DNA from: Gigaspora margarita
Lineage: Eukaryota > Glomeromycota > Glomeromycetes > Diversisporales > Gigasporaceae
Assembly (NCBI GenBank): GCA_009809945.1
Contig: WTPW01001154.1
Coordinates: 120,600-184,599 of the forward strand
Reading direction: 5' to 3'
Length of the DNA stretch: 64,000 nt
Below, one piece after another: positions 1-11,474 of this stretch. Made by a program: the position numbers and the translations under genes. Each line of letters begins with the position of its first letter. The stretch's first letter is position 1. The notes under the pieces were generated by a model, which saw nothing but the letters and a program-made list of their open reading frames with translations, was not told the DNA's origin and ran no database searches.

Positions 1-651
1 TTTGTTAGAATTAATTAATAAAAATTTGTGAATCATTAAATTTAATAAATTTTATTAATAAAATTCTATATAATCTTATAATTCACAAATTTTTATTAAT
101 TAATTCTAACAAAGTGCACTAAGTAAACTTGTTCAGCACCTAAAAATACATTAAATTAGAAGGTTGTTTTTATTTTACTTAAAATTTGGAGAAAATGCTT
201 AAATTTGATTTTTTTTGATCAAAAATCCAAACTTATGCATCAAATCTCTAAATTTCAAGTAAAATAAAAATAAAATAGCTGTTTTAATGCATTTTTAGGT
301 GCTGAACAAGTTTACTTAGTGCATTTTGTTAGAATTATTTAATAAACTTTGCAAATTATAAGATTTTATAGAATTTTATTAATAAAATTCTATAAAATCT
401 TATGATTCATAAAATTTTACTAATCAATTCTGACAAAATGCACTAAGCAAACTTGTTTAGCACCAAAAAATACATATAATTATATTCAGAGTCAAACTAG
501 TTTGCAGATTTCGTGCCAGAACGGACTGGACTCATAGTTGAGTCTGAGTCTGATCTGAAGTCTGAAATTAGTAAAATTTAAAGTCTGAGTCTGGTCTGAT
601 CCCGGACTGAACCTGGACTGGACCAGACCTGGACCAGACCTAGAAGCATTA
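1..651. mobile_element. Truncated copy of a hAT-like hairpin-chain element
   Basis: The left side lies outside the window. The right end (about 480-651) is the same 'GGACTGGAC / GTCTGAGTC' terminal module that ends the complete copy at 45718-47551, and it finishes TAGAAGCATTA, a diverged form of that copy's terminus. Positions 1-475 are about one and a half of its ~325-bp internal units: a palindrome built on AATTAATTAATAAA followed by a longer palindrome bounded by GTGCACTAAGTAAACTTG and CAAGTTTACTTAGTGCA. No reading frame is recognisable, so it is non-autonomous. The family call rests on the 45.7-kb copy. Confidence 0.75.
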
Positions 652-1987
652 CATTCCAAGGATTAACTACAGTTCCCTATTTTTTATACAAACAAAATAC
701 TTTATTTATTAAACTTGTACTAGTATTTAGAAGTTCTTCAATCTGTTTTTTTAGAATAACCATCATATAGAAGATATATTATACACCATTTCAAATCCTC
801 ACTGTATACTTGAGGCATTTTACAATTTAACTTTTAGTGTAAGTCTTTAAAATTTATTTAAATTTTAAAATTAGGCTACTTAATTTTACCTTTAACTTTG
901 TCTAGTGTTTCTAGTAGAATAGTGGAAAAAGTAATCTCCAGGAAATCTTTAAAAATCTTTATTGTTATACATAATAATCTACATCTGAACAGCTATAAAA
1001 TTTTAAATATTTTGGCTCTGGCCTACAATGCTATGTATTAGCCTAGTATATAAACAATAATTATTCTTTTGATAATTTTTTTTTTTATTGTTTTTTTCAC
1101 TTGTATTAAATAGCTTTTTTTTTCTTTTCTTTAAGGGTTTTGTTATTAGAGTTTTTATTGGAGTCATCACTAAAGCTATTACTAGAGGTGTTGTTGAAGT
1201 TGAATCATCATTAGAACTATTATTGAAGCCTTGGATTAAAGCTCTAAAACTGTTACAAAGTTATTTCTGATTTGGCAATTAAAACTGCGATTTTGTGAGA
1301 TAAGTAGTTTCTTCTTTTTTCTTTTTTTGAAGTAATAATATTACTTTCTGTAGGTTTGTCTTCTAGAAGGTCTGATAGTAGAAATTAAAACCAAAATCCT
1401 TTAAGATATATTTTTTTTCTTTGAACTAACACTTTTATTCTTTTTTGTAAGTTTTTTTTACTAAAAAACTAATAAAAATTGTAATAGTTCTGTGCTTTTG
1501 TTGTTCAGAACAAGATTTTGGGCTTTTGTTATTTGGTGCTATAGCTTTTTTGAGATATGTTATTGTTTTTTTTATTTTTGCTTTTTTTTTCTTTGAACTA
1601 ATACTTTTTTTTATAGATTTGCTTCACTAAAAAACTAATCAAAATTAGGCTTTTGTTATTTAGTACTTTTATTTAAGAAGTATGAAGATTTTGGGTTTTC
1701 ATATTTGGTGCTATAGTTTTTGGCTTTCATTATTTCAGTACTAAGATCTGGGCTTTCATTGTTCATGCTATTATTCTAGGGTATGGAGTTTCTAAGCTTT
1801 GGTTATTTGGTATGTAGTTTGTGAAGATTCTGGACTATAGATTTGTTGTTCCAATTTTGTTAATGATCATAGGCTTTTATCATTTTGGTACCATTATTCA
1901 TAAAGATTTTAAATCTTGAATATAATAATATTGGATCAAAAGGAAGATTAGCTGATACACTTTTCAAAACTTAATGCTGATCATGGG
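652..1987. other. T-rich stretch, no gene recognised
   Basis: I see T-rich, low-complexity sequence with a weak recurring 'gctttYrttatttggt' theme at about 1500-1860, which may be an old degenerate minisatellite. The one 60-codon frame at 1088 is phenylalanine- and leucine-rich and has no recognisable domain. No RNA gene or promoter is supported. Confidence 0.5.
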
Positions 1988-2406
1988 TTGAATTAATGAA
2001 TAATTGGTACATACCAGGTATATAATGGAAAACCAATTTCCCATTATGTACCCATTATTCTACCATAGATCCACCAAATAACTGATATATATTGGGGGCA
2101 TATATGATACATATTGGTAAGATAAAAGGAGATAGATCAATATTAGTAACATAACAGTAACATACAAGGACATCCCATTATCTTACTCTTAGTACTATTT
2201 GAACTAAAAGTAAGATAATGGGATGTTCCTGTATGTTACTGTTATATTACCAATATTGTTCTACCTACTGTTATCTTATCTATATGCATCCTATATGCCC
2301 TGATATGTATCAGTTATTTGGCAGATCTATAGTAGAATAATGGGTACATAATGGGAAACTGGTTTCCTATTATGTACCTGGTATGTACCCATTTTCATTG
2401 ATTCAA
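1988..2406. mobile_element. Foldback (palindromic) MITE, ~419 bp
   Basis: Two arms of about 200 bp pair across a centre near 2195. TTGAATTAATGAA at the left pairs with TTCATTGATTCAA at the right; GGTACATACCAG pairs with CTGGTATGTACC; the centre has CCCATTATCTTACTC facing AGTAAGATAATGGG. The arms differ by scattered substitutions, so it is not recent. No convincing target duplication is visible and it encodes nothing. Confidence 0.8.
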
Positions 2407-2506
2407 AATGTAAATAGTATCATCATTTTTTGAAATTGCTACAATATAGTTATATATATATATATATATTATATATAGTTGTTTACTATAATATTATTTT
2501 TTTATA

Positions 2507-2855
2507 CAGTACTAGACAGTAAAAGACATCCACTTATTATTAGTAAAACTTTAAATTGTTATAACTTTTTTAAAAAAATTAAATCAAAAAACCTTTAACA
2601 AATTGATAGATTTTTAGATAAACTATATTTTTGTCAGAGAAATTTTTTTATTTTTAATTTTAAAGAAGTTATAAGGCATTAAATTTTATATGAGTTGAAA
2701 AAATTAGCATTTAATATAAAAAAAAGAAAATATATATAGGTTTTTAGCCAATCAAAATTAATTGTACAAAAATTAGCCAATCAGAATTAATTATATAAGC
2801 ACCCAAAATTGGCACCTATATATATAGATTGGATGTTTTTTACTGTTCTGTACTG
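2507..2855. mobile_element. Tc1/mariner-like MITE, 349 bp
   Basis: The terminal inverted repeats are CAGTACTAGACAGTAAAAG at the left and, on the other strand at the right, CAGTACAGAACAGTAAAAA. Both ends are flanked by TA (2505-2506 and 2856-2857), the target of Tc1/mariner transposases. There is no internal reading frame, so it is non-autonomous. The interior contains the direct repeat TTAGCCAATCARAATTAATT. Confidence 0.8.
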
Positions 2856-2857
2856 TA

Positions 2858-4185
2858 GTTATTATATTTGTTACAATATTAGTTTTTTTATATAGTTTTT
2901 TTTATGTTAAAGTTCCCACTTGGGAGTTAAGCTTTTTTATTTAAGTATAGGATCACAGGTTTCTCTGCGGGCTTCTGACATTTGTTATATGAATAAGAGT
3001 ACAACTAGCCACACATACAACTTTTGGTTGTCTAATTGAAGTAGTCCTTATATAGTTTTTTTTTATAATATATTGATTTGAGTTATAATTAATTAAAATT
3101 GTATTATTAGTAATTACTGTATTATTTTGAAGTTGGCTTTTATTTTTATTAGAAATATAATTAATTAATAAAAATTGTTTATATAAATAATGTGCTAAAC
3201 TGAGCATTTAATTTATATGATTAATTTTTATTAGCCAATTGTGGGATCACTATGAACTAATACACTTTTTTTAAAAAAATTTTTTTTTGATTTTTATAGA
3301 AATTATAATTAAAATTTTTTTTATTTATAAAAATTCCAAGCAAATTTTTTTTAAAATTAGTATTTTATCTTTTTGTTTGCATATTACTAGATCTAAAAAG
3401 GTTTTTAATATTTGAATTTAATTAATTATAATGATAATGCTTAATATTGCTCAGCTTACATGTATAATTTTAAACAGGACCCTTGACATTTCTTATATAG
3501 GGGTAACTGGATTTTGACCAATTTTGATCTAATTTGCTAAAAATAACAAAACTATATTTACTTAAATAACTTTTGATCTAGTAATCAGCATTGAAAAAAC
3601 TTTTTGTTAGATGCACCTTACTGAGAGCTTCATTTTAAAAAAAGCTTATTCAAATTGGACTACTGGATACCAAGATAATTGCTATAAACTATTTTTTTAT
3701 TTCTTAAATTTTAGGGTTTTTGCTAAAATGCATAATGTATAACCTCTGTACTAGATGTTTGAGTTTCTTTTTGAATTGTAATTGGTTTCTAGAATATTAT
3801 ATAATTCATAATTTACATATAATAATAGATATTAGTTAGAAATTGGCTTGTTGTAGAAGTTTGAAAATACTATCAAATATTTTTGATTGCAATAATTATA
3901 TGAATTAGGAAAATCTAAAGATTTTTGCAATAATCATTTATAAGAAGTATATATTATAAAATATTGAATAAACTACCATAAAATTACTGTGTAAAATACC
4001 CAGGTCTGTTATAAACTAAAAATAGCAAAGCAGATTTATACAGGTTTTTTTCTACAAAATAACTAATAAATTGTGAAAAACTTGAAATAGACCCAGTTTA
4101 AATCAAGGGAGTACCAATCAAGAGGGGCATTTTCAACAGTAATTTATGGTACTAATTTATATAGAAATTTAATAGTTATATTTTT
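2858..4185. other. Non-coding AT-rich sequence
   Basis: No gene, RNA or element with clear ends was found. An 84-codon minus-strand frame (2953-3207) is asparagine- and isoleucine-rich and typical of chance frames in AT-rich DNA. Short stretches near 3480-3740 have more balanced composition but stop in all frames. Confidence 0.5.
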
Positions 4186-4657
4186 GAGCAATAATAATTG
4201 TTGGTAATAATGCTGAAATCCATGTGATTGCTATATCATCAGATTTTCTAAAATTTCTGAAAATTGTGTAAACAATTGATCTATACTACGTAATCAAAAT
4301 AATTGAATAGGGTCGGTTAGAGTGAGGTTAATTCAATACTGCATAAATCGTTTCTTGATATCTATATATAAAAGACCTTCTAACTGTACCAAAACAGCAT
4401 TCCTAACCCTAAACATGAGGCAAATTTTTTGTTTTTTGTTAGTAGTTTTATAGACGCTTTTTGGCTCGTAGTTAGGGTTAGGGTTAGGGTCACCTTTTTG
4501 ATATAGTTAGAAGGTCTTTTATATCTAGATATCAAGAATGCATATAGGCATACTGATTGTTTACACGATTTTCAGAAATTTTAGAAATCTGATAATATGA
4601 AGATTACGTGGATTTCAGCATCATCTGATTTGAGCATCATCCCCAACAATAATTAAG
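4186..4657. mobile_element. Inverted-repeat element with telomere-like core
   Basis: The left arm (AATAATTGTTGG, then TGCTGAAATCC and AAATTTCTGAAAATTGTGT) is complementary to the right arm ending CCAACAATAATT. The right arm has a short extra duplication (ATCATCTGATTTGAGC). Near the centre are CCTAACCCTAAA (about 4403) and TTAGGGTTAGGGTTAGGG (about 4472), in inverted orientation to each other. No target duplication could be fixed. Confidence 0.7.
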
Positions 4658-4659
4658 GC

Positions 4660-6190
4660 CCATAGACAGTTCAAAGAGCACCTATAGTCTAACAGGCCAG
4701 ACACAAGCATTGAAAACTAAGCTCTAGAGTAAGATAGAACTTAGACAAATGGGCCTGTTGTGACAGGCTACACCCAAGTTTTTTCAATTATTTATTTACA
4801 GTATCTAGGAAATTTTCCTACTTGTTATATTATACAATTGTATAATTTTTTCTAAAATTATACCATGGTTACAAAAGATCAATATAGCCCCAGATAGCAT
4901 AAGATAGTGCCACAATAAATTCTGTATGTACACATAGTAATTGCACATACTAGAGCTACAATACAGTTTATGCCCTTGGCATTTTACTTCTTATGTTTGT
5001 TTATTTTCCCTTTTGTAAACTATAGATTCTCCAATTGTTAGTTTTGCCCATATAGATAAAAAAAGTTTATACCCTTGGCATTTAGCTATCAATATTTGTT
5101 TATACCCCTTTTTATAAACAATATACTTAGCCTAGATTTAGTTTTGCTAACAATATAATATTGGACACAATGAATTCAAGATGGATTATAGTACCAAGGC
5201 AAAGATGCTTTTAACAACACTTATGCCTCGAGGCTTGAAGAAGCCATCTCTGCCTTCTACCCCAAAGAAATAAGGTCATAGTAAGAGTATCGTATGATAG
5301 AAACAAATTTGATAGAGATAATATAGTTAGTCTAAAATCAATATATTTATTAAGAGGGGAAAAAGTATATAAAACCCCCTCTTCATCTCAATAAAGAGCA
5401 ACTTAAGAAGAGTTCAATTTTTGGTTCTAACCTTTGAAATAAGAGTAAAAGTGTTAAAAAGTTTTTTTTCTTATTGTTAAACTCATTGTTATAATAAAAC
5501 TCGCTTATTGCACTTACTTTTGTCCTGTAAAACATTTGTTATTCTTGTTAAAGTTGTATCGTTAAGTTATTAATAACCCATATTTTGAACCAAGTTTAGT
5601 TTATAACCCAGTTAGAAAAAGACAGATGAATTAATCACCTTTTATATAAAAGCATGAATTGATCAACCTCTTTTGATTACCTGATTTATCAAACAATTCA
5701 TTACCCCTATTGCTTGATTAATCACCTACATCAATCCAATATCGGTCTGCTGATCATTAATCACAGTGATGGTTGTAGTTGATCTTGTTAATCTTGCACC
5801 CTAGGATAAAAGAAGAAGAGTAATATAAATAAAGTAGAATTAGGATCACCACAAGGAGAAACCATATACAAGAACTTGAAGATATACTTAGCTTCAGTAA
5901 AATGACTATAGGTGAAATAAACTGTCGATGAAGTAAGTTGTCAGTAAAGTGATTGTTGTCTAAATAAACAATCTAGAAATGGCCTTGTTGGGAAAAGGGG
6001 ATATTAAAGTTATGGAGTCAGAGAAATAGCATTTCAGGAAGGGAGACTTTTCAGGAAAGTAAAATCAATTTGGTTATCATTTGGTGATACTCATTTAAAT
6101 ACAAGCACTATCAGTATCGCACTTATTTGCTTTGTTAACATAATTATAAAAAATATCTACCATTTAATATATTTAATTTTTATTATTTTT
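4660..6190. other. Intergenic; possible solo-LTR-like segment
   Basis: No protein gene is visible. Around 5353-5400 TATAAAA is followed 30 bp later by CAATAAAG, a promoter/poly-A layout like the U3-R part of an LTR, but no matching second LTR, primer-binding site or TG...CA ends could be fixed. At about 5890-5960 there is a degraded relative (GCTTCAGTAAAATGAC, GTCAGTAAAGTGATTG) of the 34683-34989 element. AATTGATCAACC/TTGATTAATCACC motifs recur at 5620-5790. Confidence 0.35.
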
Positions 6191-6216
6191 ATATTTTATT
6201 CAATAGTTCATGCTCA

Positions 6217-7330
6217 GTATGAAGCTTTGGCAAGGCTATGGAGAGTTAATGATACTGATTTACCCATGTATTTAACCCGTGAAAAAAATCTGAAAGATTT
6301 GATAAAACCATATCCAAATTTTTAGATGATTCAAAATTTGGAGGAACTTGGATAGATGTAAAAGCAAACAAATTAACATTTAATACAGTAAATTTTAGAA
6401 TGTCAGTCATATTATATCCTTACCCGAGATATGTCCATATAAAAATTTATTAACATTTCTACCAGCAAGCAATTCTCTAAATTAATTAAGCTTTGTATTT
6501 GAACAAATAATACAATTAGCTAAAGCCAAAAATGCATATGGAGCTTTTCTTTACATTGATATAAGACTTAATAATGTTGTTATATACTTAACAAGTGAAA
6601 ATGATAACAGAAAGAAGGAATTTATAGACGCTACCAAGCTATATAACCCGATTATATTTTATGCAAACCCTGCCTCACCCATTATGAAACAACAGAAAAA
6701 TGATTTAATTAGAAAGAGAGTTTTATGTGAGGAAGGTCTATATGAATTTGAAGGCTGCACTAAGTGCTCAACAGGCTTATTAGCTAACTATATAGATAAT
6801 CCTAATGTTAATTACATTGTGACCACAGGTCATTGTTATGATAGGGATACTAGTAATAAATTTTTTTATCATCCGTAAGGTTCAAGACCAATAACATATT
6901 TTATTGGACAAATGGTCTACTATAGTGTACAAAATTATGATTTTGGTTTAATCGAGTTTAGAGGTATACATAAGATCCAAAGCCGATGATAAGGAATTTA
7001 TATTCTAGTCGATATATAAAATTACGTATAATGATACTACACAAGTATCTAGTCATGGCATTCAGTTATGTAAGTTTGGTCTCACTACGCATGTTATATG
7101 TGGATAAAGAAGGCCTTTTAACCAATTTGACCATCATAGATATATATTTTGCTTGTGGTGATAGTGGAGGTCCTGTATACTTTTATTCTGAGAATTTGAA
7201 CTCAGTTAGTCTAAATAGTATTCTCATTGCAAGTATCATAAGCACTAATTATAGCAATGACATTACTGCAATTTTATCATTAGATATAATTCTTAGTCAA
7301 GTTAAAATTAAGCCACTTTTAAGTTTGTAA
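6217..7330 (+). pseudogene. S1-family (chymotrypsin/streptogrisin-like) serine protease, broken
   Basis: The pieces add up to a secreted protease with an alpha-lytic/streptogrisin-type pro-region. The pro-region starts near 6217 (QYEALARLWRVNDTDLPMYL) and includes FGGTWIDVK near 6341. The catalytic histidine lies in NYIVTTGHCYD (about 6811-6843), the aspartate in NYDFGLIEF (about 6934-6960), and the serine in ACGDSGGPVY (about 7150-7180). The usual 'VSSHG..LCK.G.TTHVICG' strand appears at about 7047-7110 in a third frame. Breaks seen: a stop after PYPNF near 6325, an in-frame TAA at 6876-6878 where HP[Q]GS is expected, and shifts near 6990 and 7110. Sequence ending in CAG just before 6217 could be a splice acceptor from a signal-peptide exon, which I could not locate. 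The catalytic motifs are intact, so decay is probably fairly recent. Confidence 0.8.
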
Positions 7331-7793
7331 TTAAATAATAAAGACTGTAATAAATCTGGAACAAATAGAAAACTTTATGTAGTGTAATCTAATTACTTCT
7401 TTTATTTAATGCATACATATTATTAGAAAATTATTATATTAGGTACAGTGAATTATTTTATTACTTAGTTTTTTTATTTTCATATCTTAAATTTAATAAA
7501 TTTAATAAAATTTTAATTATAAATGCAAGGCCATATGAAGATGATATTACTGTAATAAGAATTAAAACTGATTTTTGATGAAATTACAATTAAATTAGAA
7601 TTTATTATGGGTTTCTTATATAAGCTGAAGTTATAATTTGAATACAGCTATAGTATTTAAATTGCTTCATAAGCCAAATTATTTTTACGAAGAAGTGATT
7701 AAAATTATTTTATTTCATTATTATTATTTTTTGTATGAAACTTTACAGTTAATGCATTTGTAATATTACTTGCAAAAACCATTCATATTTATG

Positions 7794-7961
7794 TTGTACC
7801 CGGATTTGGAATTTGTCCCAATTTGGAATCTGGCCTAATCCTACCTCTAACACTAGCCCTAACCCTAACCCTAAAGTCACCTAAAGTCCTAATTCTGCTA
7901 CAAAATTCTCATCTGGGGCAGCCCGATTCTGAATTGGGTCAAATTCCAAATTCAGGTACAA
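7794..7961. mobile_element. 168-bp MITE, telomere-core family, copy 1
   Basis: The termini TTGTACCCGGATTTGGAATT and, in inverse, TTGTACCTGAATTTGGAATT enclose CCCTAACCCTAACCCTAAA and AAAGTCACCTAAAGTCC. A second copy in the opposite orientation lies at 17890-18047 with the same termini and core, which confirms both ends. It encodes nothing. Confidence 0.85.
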
Positions 7962-8520
7962 TATTTACATTATTATAGAATATTGTAACAATGAAATTTT
8001 TGATCCCACATTTCTTAAATTACTACTTATTGTTACATGCATACCTTCAATAATTGTATACTGCCATATGTGCATTTGTATTCTTGAGTGGTGGAATGCT
8101 TTTGAAATCATATACAGTATGCTGAGATTACAGAATTCTAATTATTTAAAAAGTACATAAGTGCATGCCCTCAATCTTGTTCTTTGTTGATGAAAGATGA
8201 TGTAAAGCACTCTAAACATAGTCATATTGGATCATGCTCAGTGCCTATTATAATTCATTTATATTTTTCGAAAATTTATAAAAATTAGTTCTAACAATTA
8301 GATTCATTTTCATTTTGAAAATAATTTTATAACACGGATTAAATATGTATCTGATTGATTTAGAAATAGTTTTCAGACTAGACCATAAATCTAACATTAC
8401 TAACACGAAAACTATTAAACCAAAACTCTTATTGTGCCAGAAATTTTGGGCATTAAACATTTTGAGATAATGATACTATAGCAAATCAAACTAAATAAAA
8501 ATCAAAAATTGTATGATTAA

Positions 8521-8690
8521 TTATAGTTATTGTATGGATATGTGTGTATAAGTAATTACACACGGGTTCATATTTAAATTACGTGGTCGAAGGCCACATG
8601 GTTAAATATGAATCTGTGTGTAATTACTTACACACACATATCCATATAATAACTATATTATCGTATGGGTCTGATGTAACAACCCATGCA
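8521..8690. mobile_element. Hairpin element with GAAGGC apex, copy 1
   Basis: A long imperfect hairpin: ATAGTTATTGTATGG pairs with CCATATAATAACTAT, ACACACGGGTTCATATTTAA with TTAAATATGAATCTGTGTGT, and the tip is GTGG-TCGAAGG-CCAC. The right extension ATGGGTCTGATGTAACAACC is shared with the copy at 35620-35800, so it belongs to the unit. It sits about 110 bp upstream of the recombinase reading frame at 8804 and may be the 5' end of that element. Confidence 0.75.
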
Positions 8691-8803
8691 TCGCTCTTTA
8701 TTAATAATTTAAACTTTTTTTTAGTATTACAGTTATTACCTTTTCTTTCTTTTACTTGTTTGTTAAACTTTCTTTTTACTAATTCCAATTGTAGTTTCAA
8801 CAA

Positions 8804-10929
8804 ATGTCTAGTAGCAATCTCTTGGTCAACGATCCCAAAGCTCAACGTCTAATCGATCTTTCTTTTGTTGCAAATACAGAAAGAAATACTTCAAAGTGGC
8901 TGCGTCATGTAAATCGGTTTCGTGAAGAAAAGGATATTTCTAAAACACTGGACCAATTTGATGACAAAGGAGAACTGGGATGTATTCTTGTGTACATTTA
9001 TTAGTTGGCTCACAAAAAAAGACAGTACGCCGTTTAAAGTTGAATCAATCCATAATTGTTATGCTGCGTTGGCAAGATATCTTCGTGAAAATGCTGCTAT
9101 TGATGGTGGTGTCAAAATTTAGGATTAGAGGTTGGAACCAGTTTTAAAAATTCGGGTTTATCACATCAAAATTCGGGTTTATCACACAAAAATTTGGGTT
9201 TATCACATCAATTACTAATAATTTATGTGATAAACCCGAATTTTTGGTGTGATAAACCCGAATTTTGATGTGATAAACCCGAATTTTTAAAACCGGTTCC
9301 AACCTCTATTTGGGATAAGTACTCGTTTCCTAGAGCACTTCGATGCTTGGATGGTAAAATGAAATCTCTTCAAAATAGTGGTTATGGTGATACAGCAAAG
9401 AGCGATTCATTGACATCAGATGAAATCATTTCATGTTTAAATAATGATTACCTGTCGACTGAAAATAATAAAGGCTTAATTAGGAGGGTTTTTTTCTGGT
9501 TGTCGTTACTTTGTAGATTAAGAGGAGGTGATACTTACAAGCTAGATTATTGTGATCTTGGGCGACGAAGCGATTGTGGTTTGCAGCTGAGATTTCGAAG
9601 AGAAAAAAACAATCAAGGCGGGTACTTTATCAACAACGTTATGGTCAAACCAGTACACGGTTCGTTCCAATTCCACCCGACCATATTGATAATCAATTTA
9701 CACCTATTAAAGACATTCTTTTATATCTATCCAAGCGTCCACCTGGTTATGAAACTGGTGCATTGTTTTTACAATGCACCAGAAAACAATCAGGCAATTA
9801 TAGGTTTTTAATAGTGATTTTATTAATTACAAATTAAATTTTAACAGTTTTATTGTTTTTTTTTTAGATATAAAAAATGGTATTTGGTACAAGGCCTGTT
9901 GTATGGGTGAAAATAAGCTCAAGTCGATGCTGCAACAAATAGTAGTCAATGCAGAAATAAATCTCAATGGAAGAAAAATAACAAACCATAGCGCTCAACG
10001 CACAGCAATAAGAATCTTGAAGGCTTTCGACGTTCCTGAGGATGAGGCAATAATATTTTCAGGTCACCGTTCTCGTGAAGCCATATGGGCATACAGTAGT
10101 CCAACAGATGATCAATGTTTATCTTCAATAGAATTATTAATTCCCTACACAGCACATAACAAAGATCAGGAATCATATTATTCGTTTCCGGGAGATTCTT
10201 ACCTTGAATATGAATCTGATGAGAATGAAGAGATGGGTTAATATGATGTTAAAATGAAAGCAAAATACAGTTAACAATTTTAATGAGTTTACTTATCTTT
10301 TAGACACTGAGGTAATAGAAGTTCCAAGTGCATCAAATCAAAATCAGGAACTTTTAAGCCCCATGTCAAATTCATCAAGTCAAAGTCAAGAACTTGTAAA
10401 CCCCACGCCTAATTTATCAATTTCATGTAAGTTTTTTTGATTTGTTAATCATTAATTTATTTCTTAATTCATTTTTTTTATATTAGATAAACCTATTAAA
10501 AAAAAGAGACCAATTTCGAATTTGAATCAAAGTCTCTTAAAACCATTTAAAAGTCCTTTAATCAACAATAAGAAAATGTGGCAAGAACAGACAATGCAAT
10601 CGAAGGAGACATTGGTACAAAAATCAAGGGAGGCACAAGTACAAGAATCAAGGGAAGTACAGGTACAAAAAACAAGCGAGGCACAGGTACACAAAGCAAG
10701 ACAGGCACAGGTACGCGAAGTAAGGGAAGCACAGGCACAAAATCAAACGTCACGAAATAATTAGCAAACACAAGTAATTCAACATCATGAAGATGAGCAA
10801 GCACTAATGCCAATTTCAAGTAAAGAACAAAGAGCATTGCAACCTATAACGAATAATATTATTATTCAAATCCCTGATACTGAGAAGTCGATTAATATTA
10901 ATTTAAAAATTTCTTTTAATAATCAATAA
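8804..10929 (+). pseudogene. Crypton-type tyrosine recombinase, multi-exon, disrupted
   Basis: A tyrosine recombinase of the Crypton/ZMYM-QRICH1 (DUF3504) kind, which cuts and rejoins DNA in Crypton transposition. Start ATG 8804 (MSSSNLLVNDPKAQRLIDLS). The core has RLRGGDTYKL (near 9515, first catalytic Arg region), KITNHSAQRT (near 9979; relatives read HS-x-RR, so one catalytic Arg appears changed to Gln), SGHRSREAIWAYSS (near 10060; Tyr nucleophile kept). Introns: 9804-9867, 10237-10303 and 10427-10486 (donors GTTTTT, GTTAAT, GTAAGT; acceptors TTTTAG or TATTAG); the last two join in frame. The tail is a Gln/Glu/Val-rich degenerate repeat. Damage: frameshifts near 8980, near 9618 and at the A-run after 9870; a 183-bp element at 9126-9308; an in-frame TAG at 10762-10764, after which the frame stays open to TAA 10927-10929. 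Confidence 0.85.
9126..9308. mobile_element. 183-bp hAT-like MITE inside the recombinase gene
   Basis: The ends TAGAGGTTGGAACC / GGTTCCAACCTCTA fit the hAT YARNG rule. Flanking 8-bp duplications are TTTAGGAT (9118-9125) and TTTGGGAT (9309-9316); the right copy keeps the Trp-Asp codons of the host gene, so the empty site can be inferred. Each arm carries three copies of the motif TTCGGGTTTATCACA about 19 bp apart, like subterminal transposase-binding sites. Confidence 0.92.
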
Positions 10930-11044
10930 TGTATGCATTTTTTTTTAAAAATGTAATATTTTTATTTAAAATGTATTCTTTTATTTTACAATAAAATAGT
11001 ATTTGAGGGCCAATGAAAAAGCCCATTGATTAGCTAAAAATATC

Positions 11045-11375
11045 AGTTTTTCGTCAGTTATAATTTAAAAAATAACAAGTCTTTCACTAGTTACAATTTT
11101 AAAAAAGTTCTTTGCTAGTTACAATTTAAAGAAGAAGTCTTTTGCTAGTTACAATTTTCAAAAAAAAAAGTATTTTGCCAGTTACAATTTAAAAATGCCT
11201 TTCACTAGTTACAATTTAAAAAAAAAAGCTTTTCGCTAATTACATTTTAAAAAAAGTCTTGGTTACAATTTTAAAAAAGTCTTTCGCCAGTTACAATTTA
11301 AAAAAGTCTTTCGCTAGTTACAATTTTTGTAAAAAGTCTTTCATTAATACAATTTTTGAATACATTTTACTTGAA
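11045..11375. repeat. ~30-bp minisatellite 3' of the recombinase
   Basis: About eleven degenerate tandem units of AAGTCTTTCGCTAGTTACAATTTAAA begin about 115 bp after the recombinase stop. Units differ mainly in A-run length and in TTTCGC versus TTTGCT. They may be subterminal recombinase-binding repeats of the Crypton-like element or an independent minisatellite. Confidence 0.85.
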
Positions 11376-11389
11376 TATTTCTGCAGTTA

Positions 11390-11474
11390 CAATTTTTTTT
11401 GAAAGTGCTTCATTCACACGGGTATATATGAATCACATGATTTCATATACCTGTGCGATAAGCTTTCAAAAAAA
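11390..11474. repeat. Hairpin next to the minisatellite
   Basis: TTTGAAAGTGCTT pairs with AAGCTTTCAAA, and CACACGGGTATATATGAA with TTTCATATACCTGTG, around an 8-nt loop. The CACACGGGTATAT arm resembles CACACGGGTTCATAT in the hairpin at 8521-8690. The pair of related hairpins therefore brackets the recombinase and minisatellite and may mark the ends of one ~2.95-kb element. Confidence 0.7.

Noticed and set aside
4470..4500. True chromosome end or interstitial telomere
   Set aside because: Only about three TTAGGG units, inside an inverted-repeat element, and the same layout recurs in many elements.
5330..5530. LTR retrotransposon
   Set aside because: TATAAAA and AATAAA are spaced like an LTR, but no second LTR, primer-binding site or pol frame was found.
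10562..10837. Minus-strand Val/Pro/Leu-rich frame
   Set aside because: It is the shadow of the Gln/Glu-rich repeat tail of the plus-strand recombinase exon.
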